From positions 27,983-91,982 of the forward strand of contig NZ_JAGQDH010000010.1 of assembly GCF_018069895.1 (NCBI RefSeq): DNA of 64,000 nucleotides. Direction: 5' to 3'. Under the pieces are notes generated by a model that was given only the letters and a program-made list of their open reading frames with translations, did no database searches and had not been told where the DNA came from. Positions 6,822-15,696 of this stretch are shown here, in pieces. Both the position numbers and the translations under genes were made by a program. The DNA comes from Roseovarius autotrophicus (GTDB lineage: Bacteria; Pseudomonadota; Alphaproteobacteria; Rhodobacterales; Rhodobacteraceae). Numbering within the stretch: the first letter of the stretch is position 1; each line of letters starts with the position of its first letter.

Positions 6822-7988
6822 ATGGCCGTGATCAACCGAATTGCCGGTTTTGCCGGAGACATGACCGCCTGGCGGCGGCACCTGCACGCCCATCCCGAGA
6901 TCGGGCTGGACTGCCATGAGACGGCGGCGTTTGTGGTCGAGCGTCTGCGTGAATTCGGCGTGGACCGGATCGAGACAGGGGTGGCGCAATCCGGCGTGGT
7001 GGCGGTGATCGAGGGGCGCGGGGACGGTCCCGCCATTGGCTTGCGCGCCGATATGGACGCGCTGCCGGTGGCGGACCTGAGCGGCACCGATCACGCCAGC
7101 ACCGTGCCGGGGCGTGCCCATGCCTGCGGTCATGACGGTCATACCACGATGCTGCTTGGCGCGGCGAAATATCTTGCGGAAACAAGGAACTTCGCCGGAC
7201 GCGCGGTGCTGTTCTTCCAGCCCGCCGAGGAGGGGCCGGGCGGCGCGCGGCTGATGGTGGAGGAGGGCGCGCTTGACCGGCACGCGGTGCGCGAGGTCTA
7301 TGCGCTGCACACCCTGCCGGGCGCGCCCGAGGGCCGGTTCGAGACCACGCCGGGGCCGATCATGGCCGCCGTCGATACGCTCCATATCCATGTGATCGGG
7401 CAGGGCGGCCATGCCGCCCTGCCGCATGAGACACGCGATCCGATCCCGGCGGCGGTGGCGATGGTGCAGGCGATCCAGACCATCGTGACGCGCGACCGTG
7501 ACCCACTGGATGATCTGGTGATCTCGGTCACGCAGATCCACGCGGGCAGCGTCGATAACGTGATTCCTGACCGGGCCTATGTGGGGGCGAGCATCCGCAC
7601 ATTCTCGGGCACCGTGCAGGCGATGGTGCATCGCCGGTTGCGCGAGGTGGCCGAGGGGGTGGCCGCGGCGCATGGGGTGCGCGCGGAGGTGGAGATCGAC
7701 CTGGGCTATCCGCCGACGGTGAACGAGGTGCAAAGCACCGCCTTCGCCGTCGAGGTCGCGCGCGAGGTGGCGGGCGAGGGGGCGGTGGTCGCGGATCGCA
7801 CCCGCGAGATGGGAGCCGAGGATTTCGCCTATATGCTGGCCGCGCGGCCCGGCTCATATCTGTTTCTGGGGCAGGGCGCGGGGCCGGGGCTGCACCATCC
7901 GGGCTTCGATTTCAACGATGCGGTGGCCCCGGTCGGCGCGTCGTTTTTCGCGCGGCTGATCGAGCGGGCGTTGCCGCTGCGGGACTGA
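6822..7988 (+). CDS. M20D amidohydrolase (N-acyl-amino acid / hippurate hydrolase type)
   Basis: This 388-residue M20D-family metallo-amidohydrolase has the metal-ligand motif HACGHDGHT (C102, H104), then QPAEEGPGGA and the late ligand region GLHHPGFDFND. Enzymes of this group cleave N-acyl or aromatic amides of amino acids in the cytoplasm. The ATG at 6822 follows GAGGGGGGAGAG; the frame upstream of it is antisense to mazG. It converges with the phosphonate operon, ending 7 bp before the monoester hydrolase stop. It might remove an acyl group from an imported amino-phosphonate conjugate, but that is inference. The natural substrate cannot be read from the sequence. Confidence 0.85.
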   Translation: MAVINRIAGFAGDMTAWRRHLHAHPEIGLDCHETAAFVVERLREFGVDRIETGVAQSGVVAVIEGRGDGPAIGLRADMDALPVADLSGTDHASTVPGRAHACGHDGHTTMLLGAAKYLAETRNFAGRAVLFFQPAEEGPGGARLMVEEGALDRHAVREVYALHTLPGAPEGRFETTPGPIMAAVDTLHIHVIGQGGHAALPHETRDPIPAAVAMVQAIQTIVTRDRDPLDDLVISVTQIHAGSVDNVIPDRAYVGASIRTFSGTVQAMVHRRLREVAEGVAAAHGVRAEVEIDLGYPPTVNEVQSTAFAVEVAREVAGEGAVVADRTREMGAEDFAYMLAARPGSYLFLGQGAGPGLHHPGFDFNDAVAPVGASFFARLIERALPLRD

Positions 7989-7995
7989 GCGCCGG

Positions 7996-9480
7996 TCAGG
8001 GCAGGTGCGACAGATGAGTCAATCGCCGGTCGGCGCGCGTCATCCGCAGATCGAGGAGCGCCGCGCGCAGCCGCGCCACCTCTGCCGCGCCCTGGGGTGT
8101 TGACGCCAGATCATGACATTCCGCAGGATCGCGGCGCCGGTCGAACAGCATCGGCGGCACCCCGCCATTGAAATGCACAAGGCTGTGGGTCGCGTCGCGC
8201 AGGATGGCGGCATTGGCGGTAAGCGGGGTGAGGCCAAGCGCGCGCTCGAACCGCGTGGGCGCGCCCGGCTGCGACAGGTCGATCTCGGTGAGGGACAGGC
8301 CACGCCAGACTTCGGGGGCAGTGCCATGCAGAAAGGGCACAAGGCTTGCGCCGTCCATGGCGGGCGGCACATCCACACCCATCAACTCCAGGATCGTCGG
8401 GGCCACATCCACGGTCGAGACCATATCGGCCACCTCCCGCCCCGACGCCACGCCAGGGCCACGGATCAGGAGCGGCACGTGATGGGCGGGGCCGAGCACG
8501 TTGTCCTTGCCCCAATAGCCCTGATCGCCCAGCATCTCGCCGTGATCCGACAGCAGCACCACGAGCGTGCGCCCGGCCTGCCCGGTGCTGTCCAGCCAGT
8601 CGAGCAGACGGCCAAGGTGGTGATCCACCTCGGCCAGAAGCCCGAGATAGGTGGCGCGCAGATCGGCCACCTGCGCGGGCGCAAGGCGATCGCAGCGCCC
8701 GTCGAAGCCCCGGAAAAGCCCGTGTTGCGCGGGCGCCGAGAACCACGCGGTGCGGAACGGGTGATCGGGGCCGGCGGGCGCGGGTGCAGGGATACGGGCG
8801 GTATCGGCCAGACGGTTCCACGGCTCGGGTGCGACAAGCGGTGGGTGAGGGCGGATGTAGGTCAGATGCGCGCACCACGCACCATCGCGGCGCGCATCGA
8901 GTGCTTCCAGCGTGCGGTCGGTAAGCCAGGCGGTGTCGCTGTCCTCGGCCCGGTAGAGCGCGGGCGCGCGCAGCCCATCGCCGACCGGCTGGTAGAGGTC
9001 GAACCAGCGTTGCGGCAGGGGGGAGGGCAGGTCATAGCCACGGCTGCGCAAATGCCCGATCCACGCGAGAGGGGCCTCGAACCGCATCTCGACGATTTCG
9101 CGAAAGCCGCGCGCGGGCAGCTCGTAGGTGGCAAGGTCTGGATCGTCAGGCGGGTGCTCGGACGGATCGGCGGCCATGTCGCAATAGCCGAAAAGCAGCG
9201 GTTCGGTCCCCGCGCGGCGCAACTCAGTGGCCAGCGTCGCGTGGTGGCGCGCCACCGGCGTGCCATTGCGGATGCCGCGATGGTTGAAGGCGTAAAGCCC
9301 GGTCAGAAGCGAGGCGCGCGCGGGGCCGCAGGGCACGGCAGCGGTAAAGCAGTTGGTAAAGCTCACCCCCTCGGCGCGCAGCCGGTCAAGCGCGGGGGTG
9401 GGCACGATGCCATGAAGCGCGCCGAATACCGCATCGGCGCGCAACTGATCGAGCGTCACGAAGAGGAGGTTCGGGGCCAT
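7996..9480 (-). CDS. Phosphonate monoester hydrolase / sulfatase-like enzyme
   Basis: This alkaline-phosphatase-superfamily protein (494 residues from the ATG at 9480; a GTG one codon earlier is possible) has an N-terminal metal site in FVTLDQLRAD. The formylglycine motif is CGPARASLLTG (Cys about residue 51). RPHPPLVAP follows near 210 and SDHGEMLGDQG near 310. The CGPAR motif followed by ASLLTGLYAFNHR is closer to phosphonate monoester hydrolases of rhizobia and Burkholderia than to classic CxPSR sulfatases. It is the last gene of the phnWX operon, overlapping phnX by one base, which supports a role in freeing 2-aminoethylphosphonate from esters. The Cys must be matured by a formylglycine-generating enzyme encoded elsewhere. 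Confidence 0.82.
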   Translation of the reverse strand: MAPNLLFVTLDQLRADAVFGALHGIVPTPALDRLRAEGVSFTNCFTAAVPCGPARASLLTGLYAFNHRGIRNGTPVARHHATLATELRRAGTEPLLFGYCDMAADPSEHPPDDPDLATYELPARGFREIVEMRFEAPLAWIGHLRSRGYDLPSPLPQRWFDLYQPVGDGLRAPALYRAEDSDTAWLTDRTLEALDARRDGAWCAHLTYIRPHPPLVAPEPWNRLADTARIPAPAPAGPDHPFRTAWFSAPAQHGLFRGFDGRCDRLAPAQVADLRATYLGLLAEVDHHLGRLLDWLDSTGQAGRTLVVLLSDHGEMLGDQGYWGKDNVLGPAHHVPLLIRGPGVASGREVADMVSTVDVAPTILELMGVDVPPAMDGASLVPFLHGTAPEVWRGLSLTEIDLSQPGAPTRFERALGLTPLTANAAILRDATHSLVHFNGGVPPMLFDRRRDPAECHDLASTPQGAAEVARLRAALLDLRMTRADRRLTHLSHLP

Positions 9481-10265
9481 CACCCCTCCGATTTGAGCCG
9501 CTCAAGCAGCGCGGGCAGATCGGCGATGGAATCGATCACGTGATCGGCCCCGGCGGCGCGCAACTCCGCGTCTGCCTGCGCGCGGATCGCGTCGCGCTCG
9601 GCCTCTGTGAGGCCCGCCAGTTCCTCGGGCGTGCGCCCGGCGATATTGCCCGAAAGTGCCACGCCCACCACGGTGCAGCCGGTGGCGCGGCCCTCTTTGA
9701 TGCCGGGGGGCGTGTCATCGACCTTGACGATATGGGGGCCGGGCACAAGCGTCATGTCGGCAAAGACGCGATACATCTGCCACGGGCCGGGGCGGCCCTT
9801 GGGCACGTCATCGGCGCAGATGCAGACCTCGGGGGCAAAGCCCTGGTCGGCCACCACGGGCAGCACGCGCGCCATGATCGAGCGGGTATAGCCTGTGGTG
9901 GTGCCCACGCGGATGCCCTGTTGCGCGAGCCATTCGAGCGTTCGGGCCGCGCCGGGAACAAGCGTCGCGTAGCGCGCCACCACCTCCTCGTTCATCGGCA
10001 CGAACACCTCGTAGATGCGGTCTATCGCGGCCTCATTCGGCGCGGAGCCTTGTGCCGCGCGCCAGCCCTCGGCCACATGCGGCAGCGCCATCATGGCGCG
10101 GATATGGTCGCGCTTGGGCGCGCCCATCGGCCCGCGCGCATCCGCGATGCTGACGTTCACGCCGAAATGGGCGAAGGCCTCGACAAAGGCGCCCATCGGT
10201 GCGAAAGACCCGAAATCGATGAGCGTGCCCGCCCAGTCGAAAATCACCGCCTCGAATTTGGTCAT
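9480..10265 (-). CDS. phnX: Phosphonoacetaldehyde hydrolase (phosphonatase)
   Basis: This 261-residue HAD-family protein cleaves the C-P bond of phosphonoacetaldehyde to acetaldehyde and phosphate. The nucleophile D10 is in FDWAGT, the Schiff-base lysine K51 in MGAPKRDHI, and the Mg-binding acidic pair in VKVDDTPPGI (near residue 188). The Lys in the cap loop separates PhnX from other HAD phosphatases. It follows phnW with a 4-nt ATGA overlap and precedes the monoester hydrolase, completing AEP to acetaldehyde plus Pi. Confidence 0.95.
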   Translation of the reverse strand: MTKFEAVIFDWAGTLIDFGSFAPMGAFVEAFAHFGVNVSIADARGPMGAPKRDHIRAMMALPHVAEGWRAAQGSAPNEAAIDRIYEVFVPMNEEVVARYATLVPGAARTLEWLAQQGIRVGTTTGYTRSIMARVLPVVADQGFAPEVCICADDVPKGRPGPWQMYRVFADMTLVPGPHIVKVDDTPPGIKEGRATGCTVVGVALSGNIAGRTPEELAGLTEAERDAIRAQADAELRAAGADHVIDSIADLPALLERLKSEG

Positions 10266-11449
10266 GCCATCTCCCTTTCCGCGCGTTGTTTTTCCACCAG
10301 TGCCGCCCCGGGCGGCGCGGCGGAGGTGACGCCCATTTCGTTCAGAACCGCGCCGACAGCGGTCACCGCGTCGCGCATCACATCCGCGTCAAACCGCCCG
10401 ATATGGCCCATGCGGAAACTGTCCACGACCGTCAGCTTGCCGGGATAGAGGATGAAGCCGCGCGCCTTCATCCGGTCGTAGAAATCGGCAAAGACAAAGG
10501 CCGGATCGGCGGGGCAGAAGAATGTGGTGATGATGGGCGAGAGCCAGCGATCGGCCAGAAGTGTCTCGAAGCCAAGCCCCCGCATCCCCGCCACCAGCGC
10601 ATCGCGGTTGGCGCCGTAGCGCGCGCCGCGCGCGGCCACGCCGCCTTCGTCGTTGTGCTCATCCAGCGCCTGAAGGAAGGCGGCGACGGTATGGGTGGGG
10701 GGCGTGTAGCGCCATTGGCCGGAGCGCTCGAACTCGGCCCATTGGGCGTAGAGATCGAGCGCGAGGGAATGGGCATTGCCTTGCGCCGCCTCCAGCACCC
10801 CACGGCGGACAAGCGCAAAGCCGAAACCGGGCACGCCCTCGATGCATTTGTTGGCCGAACTTACCAGCGCGTCGAAGGGCAGGCCCTTTGGCAATGCCAC
10901 CGCGCCGAAGGCGGACATGGAATCGACCAAGAGGCGGCGGCCTGCCTCCGCGACCGCCTCGGCGATTTCCGAAAGCGGGTTGAGGATGCCCGATGAGGTC
11001 TCGCAATGGATGGCTATCACATGGGTGATGGATGGATCGCGGGCCAAAAGGGCAGTCACCTCGGCCCCGCGCGGCGGCAGGTAATCGCCCTTGTCAAGCA
11101 CCTCGACCGCGCGGCCCATCTGGCGCAGGGCCGCCGCCGCGCGCAGGCCGTAGGCGCCATTGGCCAGCACCAGTGCCTTGCCCGTGCGCGGCACCAGCGT
11201 GCCCAGCATCGCCTCGACCACGAAAGAGCCAGAGCCCTGCATCGGCACGCAGGTGAAATCCGCGCCCCCCGGCCCCAAGAGCGCCACGAGCGTCGCGCGC
11301 AGCCGCGCGGTCATGGCGCGGAAATCGCTGTCCCAACTGCCGAGGTCGCGCAGCATGGCCGCCTTGACGCTGTAGGAGGTGGAGAGCGGCCCCGGCGTCA
11401 GAAGCCACGGTTCGCCGCCCTGGGGCTGCTCGATCTTTAGGGGGGTCAC
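10262..11449 (-). CDS. phnW: 2-aminoethylphosphonate-pyruvate transaminase
   Basis: This 395-residue class V PLP aminotransferase converts 2-aminoethylphosphonate and pyruvate to phosphonoacetaldehyde and alanine. It starts with the PhnW-type block LLTPGPLSTSYSVKAAMLRDLGSWD. The PLP aspartate lies in VDSMSAFGA and the Schiff-base lysine in SSANKCIEGVPG. The start is GTG at 11449, whose TGA overlaps the upstream ATPase stop (GTGA), so the two are translationally coupled. phnX follows with a 4-nt overlap. The roughly 10 residues before the core are unremarkable. Confidence 0.93.
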   Translation of the reverse strand: MTPLKIEQPQGGEPWLLTPGPLSTSYSVKAAMLRDLGSWDSDFRAMTARLRATLVALLGPGGADFTCVPMQGSGSFVVEAMLGTLVPRTGKALVLANGAYGLRAAAALRQMGRAVEVLDKGDYLPPRGAEVTALLARDPSITHVIAIHCETSSGILNPLSEIAEAVAEAGRRLLVDSMSAFGAVALPKGLPFDALVSSANKCIEGVPGFGFALVRRGVLEAAQGNAHSLALDLYAQWAEFERSGQWRYTPPTHTVAAFLQALDEHNDEGGVAARGARYGANRDALVAGMRGLGFETLLADRWLSPIITTFFCPADPAFVFADFYDRMKARGFILYPGKLTVVDSFRMGHIGRFDADVMRDAVTAVGAVLNEMGVTSAAPPGAALVEKQRAEREMA

Positions 11450-12495
11450 GTCGGTTCGGTCTCCTTTGGGGCGGATGTCCGATTTCTACGGAAATCGAAT
11501 TCCCCGGCATAGTGACAGGCCACGAAATGATCTGAGGCCAGTTTGCGCCAATCCGGCACCTCAAGCGCGCAGCGCGGTCGCGCAAAGGGGCAACGGGTGT
11601 GAAAGCGGCAGCCGGGGGGCGCGTCGGCGGGGTTCGGAATTTCGCCCAGAAGGCGCTCGGGCGTGAAGGGCAGATCGGGATCGGGTTCGGGCACGGCAGA
11701 GAGCAGCGCGTGGGTATAGGGGTGGCGCGGGTGGAAGAACAGGCTCTCGGTGGGGGCGTATTCCACGAAGCGGCCCACATACATCACCGCGACGCGATGG
11801 CTGATGCGCGCCACCACGCTCAGATCATGGGCGATGAACAGGAAGGATGTGCCGGTTTCGTCCTGTAAATCCTTGAGAAGGTTTATGATTTCAGCCTGAA
11901 TCGAGACATCGAGCGCCGAGACGCTTTCATCGCAGACGACGAAATCGGGCCGTGCCACGAGGGCGCGGGCGATGCAGATACGCTGTCGCTGGCCACCGGA
12001 AAAGGCGTGGGGGAAGCGGCGCAGATGTTCCAGATCCAGCTTGCAGCGCGCGGCGATCTCGCGCACGCGGGCGTCGATCTGGTCGCGCTCGCGCATGAGG
12101 TTTGCGGCGACCAGTGGCTCGGCGATGATGTCGCGCACGGTCATGCGGGGGTTGAGGCTTGAATAGGGGTCCTGAAACACAAGGCTCATGCGCGGGCGCA
12201 GCGGGCGCAGCGCCTTCGGGCCGAGGGGCACAAGGTCAAGCGGCGCGCCGTCACCGTGCAAAAGCACCTGCCCTCCAGAGGGGGCGATCACCCGCAGGAT
12301 CGCGCGGCCCACGGTGGTCTTGCCCGAGCCGCTCTCGCCCACAAGGCCCACGGTCTCGCCCCGGCGGATATCGAAGCTGACGCCATCCACGGCCTTGAGT
12401 TGCTTGCGGGTGCCGGAAAAGAACCCGCGCTTGCCCAGATCGAAGCTCACCTCCAGATCGCGGATTTCAATGAGCGGGCGGGTATCGGGGGTCAT
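11446..12495 (-). CDS. Oligopeptide/dipeptide-type ABC transporter ATPase (OppF/DppF-like)
   Basis: This 349-residue nucleotide-binding subunit has Walker [10 protein letters not shown] (near 54), the signature SGGQRQRI (near 166), Walker [13 protein letters not shown] and the C-terminal peptide-transporter cysteine region [14 protein letters not shown] (near 298-311), which in this family can carry an Fe-S cluster. It pairs with the OppD-like ATPase just upstream (4-nt overlap). It is followed by phnW with a GTGA overlap, tying the importer to AEP catabolism. Peptide-family transporters are unusual partners of phnWX, where PhnSTUV-type systems are better known. Confidence 0.92.
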   Translation of the reverse strand: MTPDTRPLIEIRDLEVSFDLGKRGFFSGTRKQLKAVDGVSFDIRRGETVGLVGESGSGKTTVGRAILRVIAPSGGQVLLHGDGAPLDLVPLGPKALRPLRPRMSLVFQDPYSSLNPRMTVRDIIAEPLVAANLMRERDQIDARVREIAARCKLDLEHLRRFPHAFSGGQRQRICIARALVARPDFVVCDESVSALDVSIQAEIINLLKDLQDETGTSFLFIAHDLSVVARISHRVAVMYVGRFVEYAPTESLFFHPRHPYTHALLSAVPEPDPDLPFTPERLLGEIPNPADAPPGCRFHTRCPFARPRCALEVPDWRKLASDHFVACHYAGEFDFRRNRTSAPKETEPT

Positions 12496-13490
12496 GCCAC
12501 GGCCCTCGTCTGGTCATGCAGGTGACAGCGCACGCGGCGGCCTTCGGACAGCACCACCTCGGGCGGGGTCGCCCGATCACAAAGCCCCGGGATCACCTCG
12601 GCGCAGCGCGGATGGAACGGACAGCCCGCAGGCCGCGCCGAGGGCGAGGGGATGTCGCCCGGCACCGCCTCGAGCCGCGCATCAAGCCTGTCGGCGCGCG
12701 GGATCGCCTTAATCAGGCCGCGCGTATAGGGGTGCGCGGGGGATTTCAGCACCTCGCGCGCGGTGCCTGTTTCGACGATGGTGCCCAGATACATCACCGC
12801 CACGTCATCGGCCACATGCGCGATCACGCCCAGATCATGGGTGATGAAGATCATCCCCATGCCGAGATCGCGTTGCAGCCCGCGCATGAGGTCAAGCACC
12901 TGCGCCTGAATGGTCACGTCAAGTGCGGTCGTGGGCTCATCGGCGATCAGAAGGCGCGGCCCGGCGGAGAGCGCGAGCGCGATCATCGCGCGTTGCCGCA
13001 TCCCGCCCGACAATTCGTGGGGGTATTGATCGACGCGCGTCGAGGGGTTGGAGATACCGACCTTGGTCAGCATGGCCACCGCCAGATCGCGGCCCGCGCG
13101 GCCCTTTAGGCCGCGATGCAGGCGGATCGTCTCCATGATCTGGTTGCCGATGGTGTAGACTGGTGAAAAGCTGGCCATCGGCTCCTGAAAGATCATGCCA
13201 ATCTCGCCGCCGCGCAGGTGGCGCAGGGTGCGCGAGCCGGCCTTCAATGTCTCGATGGCGATTTCCTCGCCGGATTTGGCGATGTAGCGCATCCGTGCCT
13301 TTGTGTCGATTTCGGCATTGCCGGGCAGAAGCCGCATCAGCGCCTTGGTCGAGACCGACTTGCCCGAGCCGCTTTCGCCGACGATACCGAGGGTGCGGCC
13401 CTCGGCCACCGAAAACCCCACCCCCTGCACCGGGGTGATGCGCCCCTCATCGGTGCGAAAGCTGATCGAGAGGTTCTCGACGGTAAGCAT
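12492..13490 (-). CDS. Oligopeptide/dipeptide-type ABC transporter ATPase (OppD/DppD-like)
   Basis: This 332-residue ATPase has Walker [10 protein letters not shown]-loop [12 protein letters not shown], signature [12 protein letters not shown], Walker [14 protein letters not shown] and the C-terminal cysteine cluster CPFHPRC. The ATG at 13490 overlaps the permease stop by one base (TGATG). The frame continues upstream for 53 codons of Gly/Arg-rich antisense-like sequence, which is rejected. It forms the ATPase pair with the OppF-like subunit. Confidence 0.92.
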   Translation of the reverse strand: MLTVENLSISFRTDEGRITPVQGVGFSVAEGRTLGIVGESGSGKSVSTKALMRLLPGNAEIDTKARMRYIAKSGEEIAIETLKAGSRTLRHLRGGEIGMIFQEPMASFSPVYTIGNQIMETIRLHRGLKGRAGRDLAVAMLTKVGISNPSTRVDQYPHELSGGMRQRAMIALALSAGPRLLIADEPTTALDVTIQAQVLDLMRGLQRDLGMGMIFITHDLGVIAHVADDVAVMYLGTIVETGTAREVLKSPAHPYTRGLIKAIPRADRLDARLEAVPGDIPSPSARPAGCPFHPRCAEVIPGLCDRATPPEVVLSEGRRVRCHLHDQTRAVA

Positions 13491-14641
13491 CAGCGCGCCT
13501 CCGAATAGGGATCGGCCGCGTCGCGCAGCCCGTCGCCCAGAACGGTGAAGGCCAGCACCGCCAGCACCACGAACACCGCCGGGATGAACAGCCACGGCGC
13601 CTGTTCGATGGCCTGCACCGATTGCGCCTGTTGCAGCATCACCCCCCACGACACCGAAGGCGGGCGTAGCCCGAGGCCGATAAAGCTGAGCGCGGTTTCC
13701 GACAGGATCATGTAGGGAAAAGAGATCACCAGATCGACGATGATGAAGCTGGTGAAGGACGGCAGCATGTGGGTGGCGATCACGCGCGCCGGGCGCGCGC
13801 CGGCCAACTCAGCCGCCAGCACGTAATCCTCACCCCGGATCGACAGAAGCTGGCTTCGGATGCGCCGCGCCAGTGTCGGCCAGCCGAAGAGGCCGAGAAT
13901 GATCGTCATCGCAAAGTATACTTGTGTCGAGGACCAGTCCTTTGGCATGGCCGCGGCAAGGCCCATGTAAAGCGGGATGATCGGGATCACGCGCACAACC
14001 TCTGTGAATCGCTGGATCACGTTATCCACCATGCCGCCGAAATAGCCAGCCGCCCCCCCGATGGCGAGTGCCAGCACGAAGGAGATGAGCACCCCCGCCA
14101 CCCCGATGGAAAGCGAGGTGCGCGTGGCGTAAAGCGTGCGCGAGAACACGTCGCGCCCCATCTGATCGGTGCCCCACAGATGCAGGCGCGCGCCATCCTC
14201 CAGCCCGACAAGCCGCGTCTGAATGGGGATGACGCCCAGCAGGCGCGCGGGCTGGCCCTCGACGAAAAAGCTCACATATCGCCGCGTCTCTGGGTCTGGC
14301 ATCGCCACGGCGCGCAGCGTCACCGGGTCGCGCTCTGTCCGTGTGCCATGGACGAAGGGGCGCAGGCTACAGCCGTTATCGTCGCAGAACATCGGGATCT
14401 GCGGCGGCCCGGAAAGGTAGTCGCGGTTGCGCTCGGTGGTGCCGTAAGGCGCGAAGAATTCGGCAAAAAGGCCCAGAAACACCATCACCCCCAGCACGCA
14501 GGCCGCCGCCATGGCCGCGCGGTGACGGCGAAACCGCCACCAGATCAGCGTCCATTGGCTGGCCGAATAATAGCGTTCGCGCTGGCGGCGCGCTCGGCGC
14601 TCTGCGGCGGTCTCGGGCGGGCTGTCGGGCGTGTCGGTCAT
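13490..14641 (-). CDS. Opp/Dpp-type ABC transporter permease (OppC-like)
   Basis: This 383-residue inner-membrane permease has a cytoplasmic basic N-terminus, the first helix near residue 45, and an unusually long periplasmic loop (about 70-150). The DQMGRDVFSRTLYATRTS start of the BPD transport domain follows, and the EAA loop lies near AAELAGARPARVIATHMLP. The large periplasmic loop is seen in some OppC proteins with 600-700-residue binding proteins, as here. It starts one base after the OppB-like stop. Confidence 0.92.
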   Translation of the reverse strand: MTDTPDSPPETAAERRARRQRERYYSASQWTLIWWRFRRHRAAMAAACVLGVMVFLGLFAEFFAPYGTTERNRDYLSGPPQIPMFCDDNGCSLRPFVHGTRTERDPVTLRAVAMPDPETRRYVSFFVEGQPARLLGVIPIQTRLVGLEDGARLHLWGTDQMGRDVFSRTLYATRTSLSIGVAGVLISFVLALAIGGAAGYFGGMVDNVIQRFTEVVRVIPIIPLYMGLAAAMPKDWSSTQVYFAMTIILGLFGWPTLARRIRSQLLSIRGEDYVLAAELAGARPARVIATHMLPSFTSFIIVDLVISFPYMILSETALSFIGLGLRPPSVSWGVMLQQAQSVQAIEQAPWLFIPAVFVVLAVLAFTVLGDGLRDAADPYSEAR

Positions 14642-14642
14642 G

Positions 14643-15635
14643 TCATCCTCCGAGCCGGATACGCGGATCGAGCCATGCCAGAAGCAGGTCCGAGACGAAA
14701 TTCATCACCACGATCACGATTGTCAGCATCAACAGGATCGCGCCCGCCACGTTCATGTCGAGATCGAGATAGGATTTGAGCAGCAGATCGCCCAGTTCCG
14801 TCAGCCCCAGCACCACCGCCACGATGGGCAGTTCCGAGAATATCCGGTTGACGTCGAAACCGATGGTCGAGACCACCGGATTGATCGCCAGCCGCGCGGG
14901 ATACTTCAGCAACAGCCGCCCCTCGGGCACACCGCGCGCGCGTGCGGCCACCACGGAAAGCTTGCCCAACTCGTCCGACATGGTCGCGCGCACGGTCTGG
15001 ATCTGATAGGCCATGGCCGACCAGGCCAGCACCATGGCAGGCAGCCACAGATGGCCCAGAAGATCGCCGAATTTCGCCAGCGACCAGGGCGCATCGGAAT
15101 ATTTCGCACTGAACAGCCCCCCGATCGAAGTGCCGAACCAGCGATTGGCAAAATAGAGCAGAACCAGCGCCAGCAGGAAATTCGGCAGCGCAAGGCCCAG
15201 ATAGGAAAACACCGTCAGGCCGTAATCGGCAAGGCTGCCGCGCCGCACGGCGGCATAGATGCCAACGGGGATCGAGACCAGATAGGTCACGATCAGCGTG
15301 GCGAAGAGAAGCCCGAGCGTAAGCCATATCTTGTCGCCGATGATATTGTTCACCGATGTGTCGAAGGCATAGGCGGGGCCGAAATCGCCGCGCAGCACGA
15401 TGCCGCCGATCCAGTCGAGATAGCGCGTGACGGCGGGCGCATCGAGGCCAAGCTCGACCCGGATCGCCTGCACATCGGCGGCGGTCATGGTGACGCCGGT
15501 GCCGGAATACTTGCGGAACGCATAGCGCTCGGCATAGTCGCCGGGCGGCAGTTCCATGATGATGAACACCATGATCGAGACAAGAAACAGCGTCACGACC
15601 ATGCCGAAAAGCCGGTCTATCAGGAAACGGGCCAT
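14643..15635 (-). CDS. Opp/Dpp-type ABC transporter permease (OppB-like)
   Basis: This 330-residue permease opens with a transmembrane helix (RLFGMVVTLFLVSIMVFII) followed by the family's ELPPGDYAE segment. The EAA-type loop is VVAARARGVPEGRLLLKYPAR (near 235). It ends at WLDPRIRLGG, typical of OppB/DppB. It is the second gene of the operon, separated from the binding protein by 61 bp that hold a strong hairpin (15655-15685), so it is probably expressed at a lower level than the binding protein. Confidence 0.92.
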   Translation of the reverse strand: MARFLIDRLFGMVVTLFLVSIMVFIIMELPPGDYAERYAFRKYSGTGVTMTAADVQAIRVELGLDAPAVTRYLDWIGGIVLRGDFGPAYAFDTSVNNIIGDKIWLTLGLLFATLIVTYLVSIPVGIYAAVRRGSLADYGLTVFSYLGLALPNFLLALVLLYFANRWFGTSIGGLFSAKYSDAPWSLAKFGDLLGHLWLPAMVLAWSAMAYQIQTVRATMSDELGKLSVVAARARGVPEGRLLLKYPARLAINPVVSTIGFDVNRIFSELPIVAVVLGLTELGDLLLKSYLDLDMNVAGAILLMLTIVIVVMNFVSDLLLAWLDPRIRLGG

Positions 15636-15654
15636 CTGTGTCCCCCAAGGGCTG

Positions 15655-15685
15655 CGCCCGCCCCGGCATGATACCGGGACGGGCG
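15655..15685 (-). terminator. Strong hairpin between binding protein and permease genes
   Basis: CGCCCGCCCCGG (15655-15666) pairs with CCGGGACGGGCG (15674-15685), 11 of 12 positions, around a 7-nt loop. No T-run follows on either strand. In malE-malF-like operons such hairpins protect the upstream binding-protein mRNA or partly attenuate transcription. Confidence 0.45.
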
Positions 15686-15696
15686 GTGCTCAATCC

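Noticed and set aside
8113..9543. 476-codon plus-strand reading over the phosphonate hydrolase gene
   Set aside because: Antisense shadow; Arg/Gly/His-rich with no motif.
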